A stretch of DNA of 64,000 bases from Thermocoleostomius sinensis A174 (lineage in GTDB: Bacteria; Cyanobacteriota; Cyanobacteriia; Elainellales; Elainellaceae): assembly GCF_026802175.1 (NCBI RefSeq), contig NZ_CP113797.1:3015026-3079025 (forward strand), read 5' to 3'. The first letter of the stretch is position 1, and every line of letters begins with the position of its first letter. The translations under genes and the position numbers were made by a program. The notes beneath the pieces were generated by a model. The model did not search any database and was not told the origin of the DNA. It worked only from the letters and a program-made list of their open reading frames with translations. This document shows positions 18,431 through 27,470 of the stretch, piece by piece.

Positions 18431-19021
18431 TTAGCCACGCCAAAACCGTCTTAATGCCTGATGTTCCAATAGAGTCAAATCGCGCCATTGTCCAGGCGCT
18501 AACCCCTCTAACCGCAACGAGCCGATTGCCACTCGCACTAGACGCAAGGTTGGAAACCCTACGGCAGCGGTCATGCGTCGCACTTGCCGATTGCGACCTT
18601 CAGTGAGGGTCATTTCTAGCCAGGCAGTAGGAACCGACTTGCGATAGCGAATGGGTGGGTCGCGGGGCGGTAACTCGGGTTCTTGAGCAAGTAACCGCAC
18701 CTGGGCTGGACGAGTGCGATCGCCTTGAATCATCACGCCCCGTCGCAATTGTTCTAACGCTGCCTCTTCAGGAATCCGCTCTACCTGCACCCAATAGGTA
18801 CGAGGATGATGAAAGCGCGGATCGGTGAGAATGTGTTGCAAACGGCCGTTGTTGGTCAACAGCATCAGTCCTTCACTATCGCGATCGAGCCGCCCTACCG
18901 GATATACTTTCGACACAGGAATGAAATCTTTGAGGGTTTTGCGCACTGTTGCCGACCTCTCGTCAGTGAATTGCGAGAGCACATCGTAGGGCTTGTGAAA
19001 TAATAAATAGCGATCGGACAC
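18431..19021 (-). CDS. pseudouridine synthase, RsuA/RluE family
   Basis: 196 residues from GTG 19021. It begins directly with the catalytic fold ([16 protein letters not shown]) and has no N-terminal S4 domain, as in the RluE type, which modifies 23S rRNA (U2457 in E. coli). The catalytic Asp lies in [16 protein letters not shown]. The [10 protein letters not shown] motif near the C-terminus is the family's RNA-binding signature. The target site is inferred from family only; other RsuA-group targets are possible. Confidence 0.88.
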   Translation of the reverse strand: MSDRYLLFHKPYDVLSQFTDERSATVRKTLKDFIPVSKVYPVGRLDRDSEGLMLLTNNGRLQHILTDPRFHHPRTYWVQVERIPEEAALEQLRRGVMIQGDRTRPAQVRLLAQEPELPPRDPPIRYRKSVPTAWLEMTLTEGRNRQVRRMTAAVGFPTLRLVRVAIGSLRLEGLAPGQWRDLTLLEHQALRRFWRG

Positions 19022-19215
19022 GGGAAACCTAGATACTAGATAAAGTAATAAAGGAAAAGATTTTCTTCAGTATTTCTTAATAACTTTGCAGGCAATTGCT
19101 TGATGTAACGTAAAGGAATATTTCAACTCTTTAAAAAGAGTTAGGTAACGTCCCCTTCTATCTCACTGAGCCTTAATTTAAAGCTTTAATAAGCATATCG
19201 CTGGGGTAATGCTCT

Positions 19216-19521
19216 ATGGACAAGAAAAACTATCGAATGATCTGTACCCTAACGTTTGGAGACATCTACGGCCAGGTAATTGTCTGGCTAGTTGTAATTT
19301 TCATTAGCCTTGCTTCTGCCTTGGCGTTGATGGGAGCCAGCCGGCCAATCTATGCCTTGGCAACGGTTGGTCTCATTCTGGTATTGTCGCTGCCCTTCTT
19401 GTTGTTTGCCTTTGTCACCACGCTGCTGAACCACATTGAACTTGCAGTGGTTGAACCGGCAAAGGAGACTAACACTCGAACCCGGCAAGTTTCTTCGCAA
19501 AAGCCCGCGACAGCAGGATAA
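19216..19521 (+). CDS. small membrane protein, two helices
   Basis: 101 residues with two strongly hydrophobic helices (about 20-42 and 47-72) joined by a short GASRP loop and followed by a charged C-terminal tail (residues ~80-101). No family is recognised, but length, ATG start and gene-like composition support a real gene. Its transcript should end at the bidirectional terminator at 19548-19569, which it shares with the large convergent OGT-like gene. Confidence 0.55.
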   Translation: MDKKNYRMICTLTFGDIYGQVIVWLVVIFISLASALALMGASRPIYALATVGLILVLSLPFLLFAFVTTLLNHIELAVVEPAKETNTRTRQVSSQKPATAG

Positions 19522-19547
19522 GTGTTACCCCAATCGTTGATTGTTGG

Positions 19548-19569
19548 AAGGCGGTGTGCACACCGCCTT
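19548..19569. terminator. bidirectional rho-independent terminator
   Basis: A perfect palindrome (core GGCGGTGTGCACACCGCC, with AA/TT flanks) is followed by TTTTAT on the plus strand and by a run beginning TTCCAAC on the minus strand. It lies exactly between two convergent genes and can end both, most clearly the plus-strand one. Confidence 0.8.
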
Positions 19570-22500
19570 TTATGTTTCTTGAGCAACCGATCGCAACCAG
19601 TAGGCAAAGTCGGGTGTCGTAATTGCCTGCTGTCCAGAGCTTGGGTTGGCATTCAGTAACGTGGGGCGTCGTTGGTTGGCTAGGTAAGCAATGTCGTACA
19701 GTTCGCGGCAACCGCCGATGAATTCTAATTGCCCAATTGGAAGTCCTGTTCGCAGATCCACAATCACCACACCGCACCGCAGACGATCAAATCGAGTTTG
19801 AATCGGCAAATCGCCGAACATAGAAGTCTCGCGAACTTGCGATAGTCCAATCAAAGCATAGTTATCTACTAAACACAGCCCACGCGCAAAGCCTGGTAAG
19901 ACACACACGACTTGGTGGTGTCCTGTTTCTGGATCAACCTGCCAAACTTCTCCGGCTCCTGAATTCAGCAACCACAGCTTGCCTTGATACCAACGCGGTG
20001 AATGCGGCATAGACAACCCCGATCGCCACACCTCCCCAGTGGCCACGTCTATAACTACTCCGCCCATAGCCTTGTTGTCTTGCCATCCCCGACAAGTATC
20101 ACTGTGCCCCAATGCTGTCACATATTTAGGGCGACCATCCGCGATCGCTAACCCATTCAAATGACAGCGATCTTCGGGAACTAGTTGCGAAATGAAAGAC
20201 GGCTGCCACCGAGGGATGAAGGTAAATTCTGGATCAATCTGAGCCAAGCAGCTAAAGCGCGTGTTAACAAACCACAGCCCTTCATCTCCGTAAGCTAAAT
20301 CATGAATATGTAAATCTCCAGTTCGATATGTAACTCGTGGTAGATAGAGTGCATCATACCGTCCAGGTTGATTGGGCACATAGGCGGCTGCCAAAACCGA
20401 TGCATTGGCAAAGAGTAACACCTCCTGTTGGGTGGCCAGCGCCAACCGATCGCCCGCTACAGCAATTCCCATGGGTTTAGGAAAGTCTCGCGGCAAGATT
20501 GTCACCTGCTGCCCGTTCCAGCCAATCAAAATCACTTTTCCCGCTTGATAGGTACTAAGAATCAATGAGCCATCTACCCGGCTGAGCCACTGACAAAATC
20601 CATCATCTACTCGACAGGCGATCGTCTCTGGGAACGGAAGCGATACGTGAGGAGAAGGGGCAATCACTAGTTTATTAACCCGGCCATATTTGATCTTGCC
20701 TTCCGAACCACCCTCATCTCCCAACCCCTTCTCCTTTTCTGGGAGAAGGGAGGCCAGATCGGAAGTCCCGCTCCCAGAGGGCGAGGGATTGAGGGTAAGG
20801 GCAGATGTCGTGACAACAGTTGCCGGATTAATAAGATTGTCTGTGTTTTGGGTTTCTGGCTTCACTATCGGAGACCATTGAGATTGCCGATCCTTAAATG
20901 CTTCGGCTTCCGAAGACAGTATCTCCTCAACCCAAAGGGTGGCTGGAGCTTGACCCGACTGAAATCGCTGCCAAATTTGCTGGTAGCCCGTCTCTAGATT
21001 TCGTACTGTCCGTGCCGTATCAAACAAAGGAAACCGCGATCGATGAGTCGCCAATTTTGCACGAAGTTGCTGGTATTCGTGCGGATGGGTAGCCCAATAG
21101 ATCGCAAGGCGCTCGTAGTCGTCAAGGCTAGAGGTAATCAGTTCTGGCAATCCAACTGCTGTCAGCAAACTCGCTGCCACCCGTGAGGCAAAAGTCTTAC
21201 CCATGACTGTAATTAGCGGCACACCCGACCACAACGCATCGCTAGCCGTTACGTGGGCATTGTAGTGCAACGTGTCTAGAAACAAATGCGCCTGGGAATG
21301 GCGAGCCAGATGCGCTGCTTTTTTAACCCGTGGAGCGAAGACTAATCGATCGGGATCAATGCCCTGAGTCGCTGCTTCGCGTTTTAGGTTGGCTTCAGTT
21401 TCAGGACGATCGCTCAACAACCACAGCCCACTCTGGGGAACCTGCGCTAAAATTCGCATCCAGGCTGCAAATATCTGCGGCTCGATTTTCTGACTTTTGT
21501 TGAAACAGCAGAAGACAAACGAGAAAGGTAATAAGTCAGGTGGTAAATCTGTTTCAGCCATTGATTGATGATTATCAAAGTTATTAGTTAGATAACTATT
21601 TAGCTGATAACAATTAGGCAGATAAATACAGGATTCAGTGATTGTTTCAATATCTTCTTTTGGAGTCGTAATTGCATCGGTGATCAAGTAGTCGATGCAA
21701 TCTGCTCCCAATGTGCCAGGATAGCCCAAATAGTTGACTTGGATTGGAGCCGGACGTAAGGCAAAAAGTTCTGAGCAAGCATAGTCAGTATACCCTGCCA
21801 AATCAATCAAAATATCAATCTGATTATCGTATATCTGCTGTGCGGCTTGGCTAGGGCTAAGGCAGCTAATGTCGCAGAAATAATCACAATCTGATTCTAA
21901 TTTTTGTCGTTCTGCACTACCGTCATTGGGGCCCAACGAGTAGGCAAACACCTCAAATCTCTGGCGATCGTGTAACTCAAATAGTTGCAAAATCAAATGT
22001 CCAACTGCATGATAGCGGAAGTCACCCGACACATACCCCAACCGAATCTTCCTATTCCCACTATTCCCTACTCCCCATTCCCAATTTCCTATTTCCCCTT
22101 TCTGCCGCCACACATTCTGCATTCGTGCCGAAATTTTCTCTGCATGACTACGAGCAATCGCTTGTTGCTCGGCAGCAGAGAACGGTAGAAATAGGCTGTT
22201 CAGTGGCGAGATGTTACAGGGCAATCCTTGCCGGAGGCGATCGTGTATTCGTGCCTTCAAGTCAGCCGTTGTTTTCATCCAGTCTGACCACTGACACTGC
22301 TGTAATTGAATTTTCAGCAGTGCATCTAGCGCTTGAATATTGTCTGCATCCAGTTGCAACACCCGACGATAGGTAATTTCAGCAGCAGGTAACTGCTCTA
22401 GTCGCACCTGAAGATTGCCTAAATTCATCAAAGCGTGTACATAGTTTGGTTGGAGAGCCAGTGCTTGTTGATAATGGTTAAGAGCGGCGATCGCATTGCC

Positions 22501-23202
22501 TTGTTTTTCTAATAGCGTGCCTAACCCGTTCAACGCCTCGGCATAGGATGGCTTTAAAGATAGCGCTTGCTGATAGGACTGAAACGCCTGCCTCCACTCG
22601 CCTATTTGTTGCAATGCGACTCCCAAGTTGTACCACGCTTCGGTGTACTGAGGTTGATGCTGCACCGCCTGCTGATAATAACGAATAGACTGAGAGAACT
22701 GCTGCTGTTGCTGCCACAAATTTCCCAGTTGAAAGTGAGCCAATGCATGGGTGGGGTGCTGAGCAATCAGGTGTTGATAAGTCTGCAAGGCTTCTTGCCA
22801 CTGCCCTAGCTTCTGCCACGCTAGTCCCAGATTGTAGCGAGTGTGTGCCGCTTGGGGGTTCAGGGTCAGAGCCTGTTGATAGGCTGCAACACCAAATTCC
22901 AACTCACCCAAGCCACAGTAAGCTACCCCCAGATGATCGTGAAACTCTGCTCGATCGGCCTTCAATTCGATCGCCCGCTGCAACCGATACAAAGCCGCTT
23001 GAAATTCTCCCTGCTGAAGTGCAATGAGTCCAAACAGATCCCATCCGCTTGCCGTTTTAGGAAACTGCTGCACCAACCGCTGACACCGTCGCTCGGCTTC
23101 TGCAATTTTACCCGCCTGACCCAATTGAACAATTTGCTGCAATTGTCCTTCGATTGGATCAGGAGAAACGGGCGCGGAACTGAAAGAAGTCGATCGAGCC
23201 AT
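19570..23202 (-). CDS. TPR / O-GlcNAc-transferase-like / TIGR03032 fusion protein
   Basis: About 1210 residues from ATG 23202, where an AGGAGAGGG site sits just upstream; an ATG 36 bp earlier lacks one. Residues ~15-310 are at least eight TPR units. Residues ~360-750 form a SPINDLY/OGT-type glycosyltransferase (GT41) with LGYVSGDFRYHAVGH, VNYLGYPGTLGADCIDYLI, FCCFNKSQKI and LFLDTLHYNAHVTASDALW. Residues ~890-1200 match the TIGR03032 domain (FCQWLSRVDGSLILSTYQAGK; CHLNGLAIADGRPKYVTALG). Bacterial GT41 enzymes put sugar on protein Ser/Thr; TIGR03032 is uncharacterised and looks like a beta-propeller. Two low-complexity strings interrupt the coding frame at domain borders (about 22049-22105 and 20711-20800). 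The sugar donor and target are unknown. Confidence 0.85.
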   Translation of the reverse strand: MARSTSFSSAPVSPDPIEGQLQQIVQLGQAGKIAEAERRCQRLVQQFPKTASGWDLFGLIALQQGEFQAALYRLQRAIELKADRAEFHDHLGVAYCGLGELEFGVAAYQQALTLNPQAAHTRYNLGLAWQKLGQWQEALQTYQHLIAQHPTHALAHFQLGNLWQQQQQFSQSIRYYQQAVQHQPQYTEAWYNLGVALQQIGEWRQAFQSYQQALSLKPSYAEALNGLGTLLEKQGNAIAALNHYQQALALQPNYVHALMNLGNLQVRLEQLPAAEITYRRVLQLDADNIQALDALLKIQLQQCQWSDWMKTTADLKARIHDRLRQGLPCNISPLNSLFLPFSAAEQQAIARSHAEKISARMQNVWRQKGEIGNWEWGVGNSGNRKIRLGYVSGDFRYHAVGHLILQLFELHDRQRFEVFAYSLGPNDGSAERQKLESDCDYFCDISCLSPSQAAQQIYDNQIDILIDLAGYTDYACSELFALRPAPIQVNYLGYPGTLGADCIDYLITDAITTPKEDIETITESCIYLPNCYQLNSYLTNNFDNHQSMAETDLPPDLLPFSFVFCCFNKSQKIEPQIFAAWMRILAQVPQSGLWLLSDRPETEANLKREAATQGIDPDRLVFAPRVKKAAHLARHSQAHLFLDTLHYNAHVTASDALWSGVPLITVMGKTFASRVAASLLTAVGLPELITSSLDDYERLAIYWATHPHEYQQLRAKLATHRSRFPLFDTARTVRNLETGYQQIWQRFQSGQAPATLWVEEILSSEAEAFKDRQSQWSPIVKPETQNTDNLINPATVVTTSALTLNPSPSGSGTSDLASLLPEKEKGLGDEGGSEGKIKYGRVNKLVIAPSPHVSLPFPETIACRVDDGFCQWLSRVDGSLILSTYQAGKVILIGWNGQQVTILPRDFPKPMGIAVAGDRLALATQQEVLLFANASVLAAAYVPNQPGRYDALYLPRVTYRTGDLHIHDLAYGDEGLWFVNTRFSCLAQIDPEFTFIPRWQPSFISQLVPEDRCHLNGLAIADGRPKYVTALGHSDTCRGWQDNKAMGGVVIDVATGEVWRSGLSMPHSPRWYQGKLWLLNSGAGEVWQVDPETGHHQVVCVLPGFARGLCLVDNYALIGLSQVRETSMFGDLPIQTRFDRLRCGVVIVDLRTGLPIGQLEFIGGCRELYDIAYLANQRRPTLLNANPSSGQQAITTPDFAYWLRSVAQET
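20711..20800. repeat. dispersed C/G-rich hairpin repeat inside a coding frame
   Basis: C-rich then G-rich blocks (CCCAACCCCTTCTCC, GGGAGAAGGGAGG, CCCGCTCCCAGAGGGCGAGGG) of the same kind as in the intergenic regions at 15105 and 48711. Here they are read through in frame, giving the Ser/Gly/Glu-rich linker (LNPSPSGSG..., EKEKGLGDEGG) between the glycosyltransferase and TIGR03032 parts. Confidence 0.6.
22049..22105. repeat. in-frame low-complexity repeat (TTCCC/CCCCATT type)
   Basis: A run of near-repeated units such as CCTATTCCCACTATTCCC and CTCCCCATTCCCAATTTCC. On the coding (minus) strand it gives GEIGNWEWGVGNSGN, a string seen as insertions in many cyanobacterial proteins. It sits just before the catalytic lobe of the OGT-like domain. 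Confidence 0.6.
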
Positions 23203-23401
23203 ACCCTCTCCTACTGCACAAATCGGAAGCCCTCCCAAAGGACAAGCTGATTTGAGAACCCATTCAGTGTACCCACTCCTAATCCAAAACCAATAAATTG
23301 GCTATTTTTTAGGTTTACGTGAATCCACCTTGATCGATCAATTTTGTCGGGCTTACAATCGTAGCTGTAAATCTGAATTTCACTGATTTAGATGTACGTT
23401 A

Positions 23402-23668
23402 AGGTGTGAGGACAAGATATATGGCATCCAACGTTTTGTGGAATTCATTGCTGGTAACGCCAACGCTGCTGGGCGCGGCTGTGCTAATGTCGGCGTCCGC
23501 CTTGGCGGCTGATGCTCCAACAACGGACGTAGAAGCGTTGTTGAACGAGACCACCACGATCGACCTGGGTACAAGCGAAGCACTTTCGGCAACTGAGTTA
23601 GTTCCCCTCGAAGTTAGTGCCGCTCCAGCGGCTTCAATGGAACTAGCAACTGAATCTCAAGTTCCTGC
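23402..23668. repeat. porin duplication, 5' identical block, copy 1
   Basis: These 267 bp (ribosome binding site, signal peptide and first ~80 codons) are identical, base for base by eye, to 25505-25771. Upstream of this block the two genes have unrelated sequences. Confidence 0.9.
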
Positions 23669-25268
23669 CAAAGTGGCAATCGGTTCTGAGCCGAGTATGC
23701 CTGATTTAAGTGTCAGTGCTGAGGTGATTGAGGCAAATCCCGTAGCTGATGCTGAACCAGTGACTCAAGTTGCGCAGGCCACTCCAGGCTCTTCAGTCAA
23801 TTCTGTAACTAGCACTGCTTCGATCGACGAGATTTTACAATACAGCAACGACCAGAATTCGCAGTCTCAGGTCACTTCAATTACCCAACTCTCAGATGTC
23901 CAACCGACGGACTGGGCCTACCAAGCTTTGCAATCACTGGTAGAGCGCTATGGCTGTATTGCTGGTTATCCTGATGGCACCTATCGCGGGCAAAGTGCCA
24001 TGACCCGCTACGAGTTTGCGGCTGGACTTAATGCATGCTTAGACCGCATCAGCGAGTTGATTGCCGCAAGCACCGCTGACCTCGCCACCCGCGAAGACCT
24101 CGCTACCCTACAACGCCTGCAAGAAGAATTCGCCGCTGAACTCGCTACCCTGCGCGGACGCGTCGATAACCTGGAAGCTCGCGTGGCAGAACTCGAAGAA
24201 AACCAGTTCTCCACCACCACCAAACTACGCGGTGAAACCATCTTCGCTGTGGCAGTGCCGTTTGATGAAGACGACTCCTTCAGCGCTAGCCAACCCATCG
24301 GCGGCTACCGGGTTCGCCTCAACTTCGACACCAGCTTCACCGGAGAAGACCTGCTGCGCGCTCGTCTGCAAGCTCGCGACTTCCAAAACTTCGACTCGTT
24401 GACTGCGGGCGGCTTGGGCTGGTCGTTCGGTGGTACCAGCACCCCCAGCAACAACTTGGTGCTCGATGACTTGCTCTACACCTTCCCACTGGGTGACAAC
24501 ATCCAAATCATCCTGGGTGCCAACAGCATCGGCGACTCGGACTTCGTCGCTAGCACCATCAGCCCGTTTGACAGCAGTGGACAAGGCTCACTGACCAGCT
24601 TTGGTGCTCCCGCTCAGTACAGCTTGATTCCCGGTGGCTTCGGTGCAGGCGCAATCATCCAGTTCAACGACAACTTGAGCTTGGACTTTGGCTACGCATC
24701 GGGTGAAGCAGGTGACTCCTCAAACGGAGCCGGACTGTTCAACGGAGACTATGGCGCCATTGTGCAGTTGACCTTCCTCAGCGACTTTGTCGATGCAGCC
24801 GTGATGTACTCCAACAGCTATGCTAACGACAGCTTCTTCTTGGATGAAGACCGTCCGCAGGTCGCCAACATCTATGGAGCTCAGGTGAACTTCAAGCTGG
24901 GCTTTTTGCAAGTCGGTGGTGGGGTTGCCTATGCACCAATTCGGGTGATTGAGCGCGGCGACTATGATGTGTGGAGCTATCAGGCAACGCTGGGCATTGC
25001 CGACTTGGGCGGTGAAGGCAACTTGCTGGGTGTGATTGCCGGAGCGCCGCTGTATGCCCGGGGCTTTGGCGATGGCACCTTCAACGCTGGGTTGGTGGAC
25101 AGCCGCGGGGCTGACCGCATTCCCTTTGCCGTGGAGGGCTTCTACCGCTTCCGCATCAACGAGAACATCTCGGTGACGCCGGGTGTCATCTGGTTGACCA
25201 ACCCCGGTGGCGACCCTGACCTCAGCGATACCTTCGCAGGCGCTATCCGCACGACCTTCTCCTTCTAG
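23421..25268 (+). CDS. SLH-domain/OprB-type outer membrane porin, copy 1
   Basis: 615 residues from ATG 23421 (GAGGA 8 nt upstream; an in-frame GTG at 23406 overlaps this site). Signal peptide ~1-30 (LLGAAVLMSASALAADAP), an acidic Ala/Glu/Val linker, one SLH domain (~155-215, SDVQPTDWAYQALQSLVERY...YPDGTYRG) that anchors to peptidoglycan, a coiled-coil stretch (~218-270), and a C-terminal OprB-like beta-barrel ending in Phe (RTTFSF), as expected for outer membrane proteins. Such proteins are the major cyanobacterial porins; several act in inorganic ion or iron uptake, and the 'iron uptake porin' label is by family only. Copy 2 lies 240 bp downstream. Confidence 0.9.
   Translation: MASNVLWNSLLVTPTLLGAAVLMSASALAADAPTTDVEALLNETTTIDLGTSEALSATELVPLEVSAAPAASMELATESQVPAKVAIGSEPSMPDLSVSAEVIEANPVADAEPVTQVAQATPGSSVNSVTSTASIDEILQYSNDQNSQSQVTSITQLSDVQPTDWAYQALQSLVERYGCIAGYPDGTYRGQSAMTRYEFAAGLNACLDRISELIAASTADLATREDLATLQRLQEEFAAELATLRGRVDNLEARVAELEENQFSTTTKLRGETIFAVAVPFDEDDSFSASQPIGGYRVRLNFDTSFTGEDLLRARLQARDFQNFDSLTAGGLGWSFGGTSTPSNNLVLDDLLYTFPLGDNIQIILGANSIGDSDFVASTISPFDSSGQGSLTSFGAPAQYSLIPGGFGAGAIIQFNDNLSLDFGYASGEAGDSSNGAGLFNGDYGAIVQLTFLSDFVDAAVMYSNSYANDSFFLDEDRPQVANIYGAQVNFKLGFLQVGGGVAYAPIRVIERGDYDVWSYQATLGIADLGGEGNLLGVIAGAPLYARGFGDGTFNAGLVDSRGADRIPFAVEGFYRFRINENISVTPGVIWLTNPGGDPDLSDTFAGAIRTTFSF
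24015..25268. repeat. porin duplication, 3' identical block, copy 1
   Basis: 1254 bp covering the end of the SLH domain, coiled coil and whole beta-barrel, up to the stop codon. It matches 26070-27323 in length and encoded protein without any difference seen. The identity stops at the stop codon. Confidence 0.9.
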
Positions 25269-25329
25269 GGTTGTTTTTATTCAGTGAGTCTCTGTCTTTA
25301 GATCGGGTCGAATTTAGCGCAAATGATTG

Positions 25330-25357
25330 GTACAGAGCTGCGATCGTAGCTCTGTAC
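25330..25357 (+). terminator. inverted repeat between the porin genes, likely terminator
   Basis: GTACAGAGCT and AGCTCTGTAC form a perfect 10-bp stem around the loop GCGATCGT, followed by TATTGTCTTGC. The T-tract is weak, but placement 60 bp after the first porin stop suits termination. The loop is a HIP1-like octamer. Confidence 0.5.
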
Positions 25358-25504
25358 TATTGTCTTGCTTAACTATGATTTTTACTTATGGCAATTTTTG
25401 ATGAAGTGTATACTGCTGATGCAATTAAGCCGTTGTAATCTGTGTTAATTTAAGAGCGAACTATCCGAACATGTGGTATTTCTACATTAGAGTCCTTTAG
25501 TTTT

Positions 25505-25771
25505 AGGTGTGAGGACAAGATATATGGCATCCAACGTTTTGTGGAATTCATTGCTGGTAACGCCAACGCTGCTGGGCGCGGCTGTGCTAATGTCGGCGTC
25601 CGCCTTGGCGGCTGATGCTCCAACAACGGACGTAGAAGCGTTGTTGAACGAGACCACCACGATCGACCTGGGTACAAGCGAAGCACTTTCGGCAACTGAG
25701 TTAGTTCCCCTCGAAGTTAGTGCCGCTCCAGCGGCTTCAATGGAACTAGCAACTGAATCTCAAGTTCCTGC
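25505..25771. repeat. porin duplication, 5' identical block, copy 2
   Basis: Identical by eye to 23402-23668, including the ribosome binding site and the signal peptide. Confidence 0.9.
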
Positions 25772-27323
25772 TGAGGTTGACACAGCAAATCTGGAGATTC
25801 AGCCTGTTACTGACCTGGCACAGGCAACTGTTGAGGAAGCTCCGGCCGCTTCTAGCGTGCCTTCCGATGTCACCTCGATCGATGAAGTATTGCAGTACAG
25901 TGGTAACCAAAGCTCGATCGATCAGGTTACATCCATTACCCAATTTTCAGATGTCCAACCGACGGACTGGGCCTACCAAGCTTTGCAATCACTGGTAGAG
26001 CGCTATGGCTGTATTGTCGGCTATCCTGATGGCACCTATCGCGGGCAAAGTGCACTTACTCGTTATGAATTTGCGGCTGGACTTAATGCATGCTTAGACC
26101 GCATCAGCGAGTTGATTGCCGCAAGCACCGCTGACCTCGCCACCCGCGAAGACCTCGCTACCCTACAACGCCTGCAAGAAGAATTCGCCGCTGAACTCGC
26201 TACCCTGCGCGGACGCGTCGATAACCTGGAAGCTCGCGTGGCAGAACTCGAAGAAAACCAGTTCTCCACCACCACCAAACTACGCGGTGAAACCATCTTC
26301 GCTGTGGCAGTGCCGTTTGATGAAGACGACTCCTTCAGCGCTAGCCAACCCATCGGCGGCTACCGGGTTCGCCTCAACTTCGACACCAGCTTCACCGGAG
26401 AAGACCTGCTGCGCGCTCGTCTGCAAGCTCGCGACTTCCAAAACTTCGACTCGTTGACTGCGGGCGGCTTGGGCTGGTCGTTCGGTGGTACCAGCACCCC
26501 CAGCAACAACTTGGTGCTCGATGACTTGCTCTACACCTTCCCACTGGGTGACAACATCCAAATCATCCTGGGTGCCAACAGCATCGGCGACTCGGACTTC
26601 GTCGCTAGCACCATCAGCCCGTTTGACAGCAGTGGACAAGGCTCACTGACCAGCTTTGGTGCTCCCGCTCAGTACAGCTTGATTCCCGGTGGCTTCGGTG
26701 CAGGCGCAATCATCCAGTTCAACGACAACTTGAGCTTGGACTTTGGCTACGCATCGGGTGAAGCAGGTGACTCCTCAAACGGAGCCGGACTGTTCAACGG
26801 AGACTATGGCGCCATTGTGCAGTTGACCTTCCTCAGCGACTTTGTCGATGCAGCCGTGATGTACTCCAACAGCTATGCTAACGACAGCTTCTTCTTGGAT
26901 GAAGACCGTCCGCAGGTCGCCAACATCTATGGAGCTCAGGTGAACTTCAAGCTGGGCTTTTTGCAAGTCGGTGGTGGGGTTGCCTATGCACCAATTCGGG
27001 TGATTGAGCGCGGCGACTATGATGTGTGGAGCTATCAGGCAACGCTGGGCATTGCCGACTTGGGCGGTGAAGGCAACTTGCTGGGTGTGATTGCCGGAGC
27101 GCCGCTGTATGCCCGGGGCTTTGGCGATGGCACCTTCAACGCTGGGTTGGTGGACAGCCGCGGGGCTGACCGCATTCCCTTTGCCGTGGAGGGCTTCTAC
27201 CGCTTCCGCATCAACGAGAACATCTCGGTGACGCCGGGTGTCATCTGGTTGACCAACCCCGGTGGCGACCCTGACCTCAGCGATACCTTCGCAGGCGCTA
27301 TCCGCACGACCTTCTCCTTCTAG
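25524..27323 (+). CDS. SLH-domain/OprB-type outer membrane porin, copy 2
   Basis: 599 residues with the same architecture as the upstream copy: signal peptide, linker, SLH domain, coiled coil, OprB-like beta-barrel ending RTTFSF. It differs only in the linker (about residues 83-150 are unrelated and shorter by 16 residues) and at a few SLH positions (Gln-Leu to Gln-Phe before SDVQ, IAGY to IVGY, SAMTR to SALTR). The barrel is identical. It has its own upstream region and is followed by a clear terminator, so the two copies can be regulated separately. The linker is the only part likely to make the proteins behave differently. Confidence 0.9.
   Translation: MASNVLWNSLLVTPTLLGAAVLMSASALAADAPTTDVEALLNETTTIDLGTSEALSATELVPLEVSAAPAASMELATESQVPAEVDTANLEIQPVTDLAQATVEEAPAASSVPSDVTSIDEVLQYSGNQSSIDQVTSITQFSDVQPTDWAYQALQSLVERYGCIVGYPDGTYRGQSALTRYEFAAGLNACLDRISELIAASTADLATREDLATLQRLQEEFAAELATLRGRVDNLEARVAELEENQFSTTTKLRGETIFAVAVPFDEDDSFSASQPIGGYRVRLNFDTSFTGEDLLRARLQARDFQNFDSLTAGGLGWSFGGTSTPSNNLVLDDLLYTFPLGDNIQIILGANSIGDSDFVASTISPFDSSGQGSLTSFGAPAQYSLIPGGFGAGAIIQFNDNLSLDFGYASGEAGDSSNGAGLFNGDYGAIVQLTFLSDFVDAAVMYSNSYANDSFFLDEDRPQVANIYGAQVNFKLGFLQVGGGVAYAPIRVIERGDYDVWSYQATLGIADLGGEGNLLGVIAGAPLYARGFGDGTFNAGLVDSRGADRIPFAVEGFYRFRINENISVTPGVIWLTNPGGDPDLSDTFAGAIRTTFSF
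26070..27323. repeat. porin duplication, 3' identical block, copy 2
   Basis: 1254 bp matching 24015-25268 over the barrel-coding region. Confidence 0.9.
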
Positions 27324-27366
27324 GAGGGTTAGATTGTTCCTCAACATATTTTTGATATAGATGTTT

Positions 27367-27392
27367 GCGCTCAAGTTTGCGAACTTGGGCGC
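27367..27392 (+). terminator. rho-independent terminator of porin copy 2
   Basis: GCGCTCAAGTT and AACTTGGGCGC pair over 11 positions (one T-G wobble) around the loop TGCG, followed by TTTCTCT. It lies 44 bp after the porin stop. Confidence 0.75.
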
Positions 27393-27414
27393 TTTCTCTA
27401 TGGAAAACCAACAA

Positions 27415-27440
27415 ACCCCACTGGAGAACCGGGGTATACT
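27415..27440 (+). promoter_or_regulatory. candidate rrf2 promoter/operator
   Basis: ACCCC (27415-27419) and GGGGT (27431-27435) form an inverted repeat with an 11-nt spacer. The right arm abuts TATACT (27435-27440), a good -10 element 31 bp before the Rrf2-type gene. An inverted repeat that touches the -10 box suits a repressor site, possibly for the Rrf2 protein itself. There is no convincing -35 box. Confidence 0.4.
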
Positions 27441-27470
27441 GGAAGAGCAATCCCTCTAACCTTCTTGCCC

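Noticed and set aside
24008-26639. Long open frames on the opposite strand and in the second frame of both porin genes
   Set aside because: They are shadows of a strongly biased coding sequence and occur identically in both copies because the DNA is identical. No start signals or recognisable products support them.
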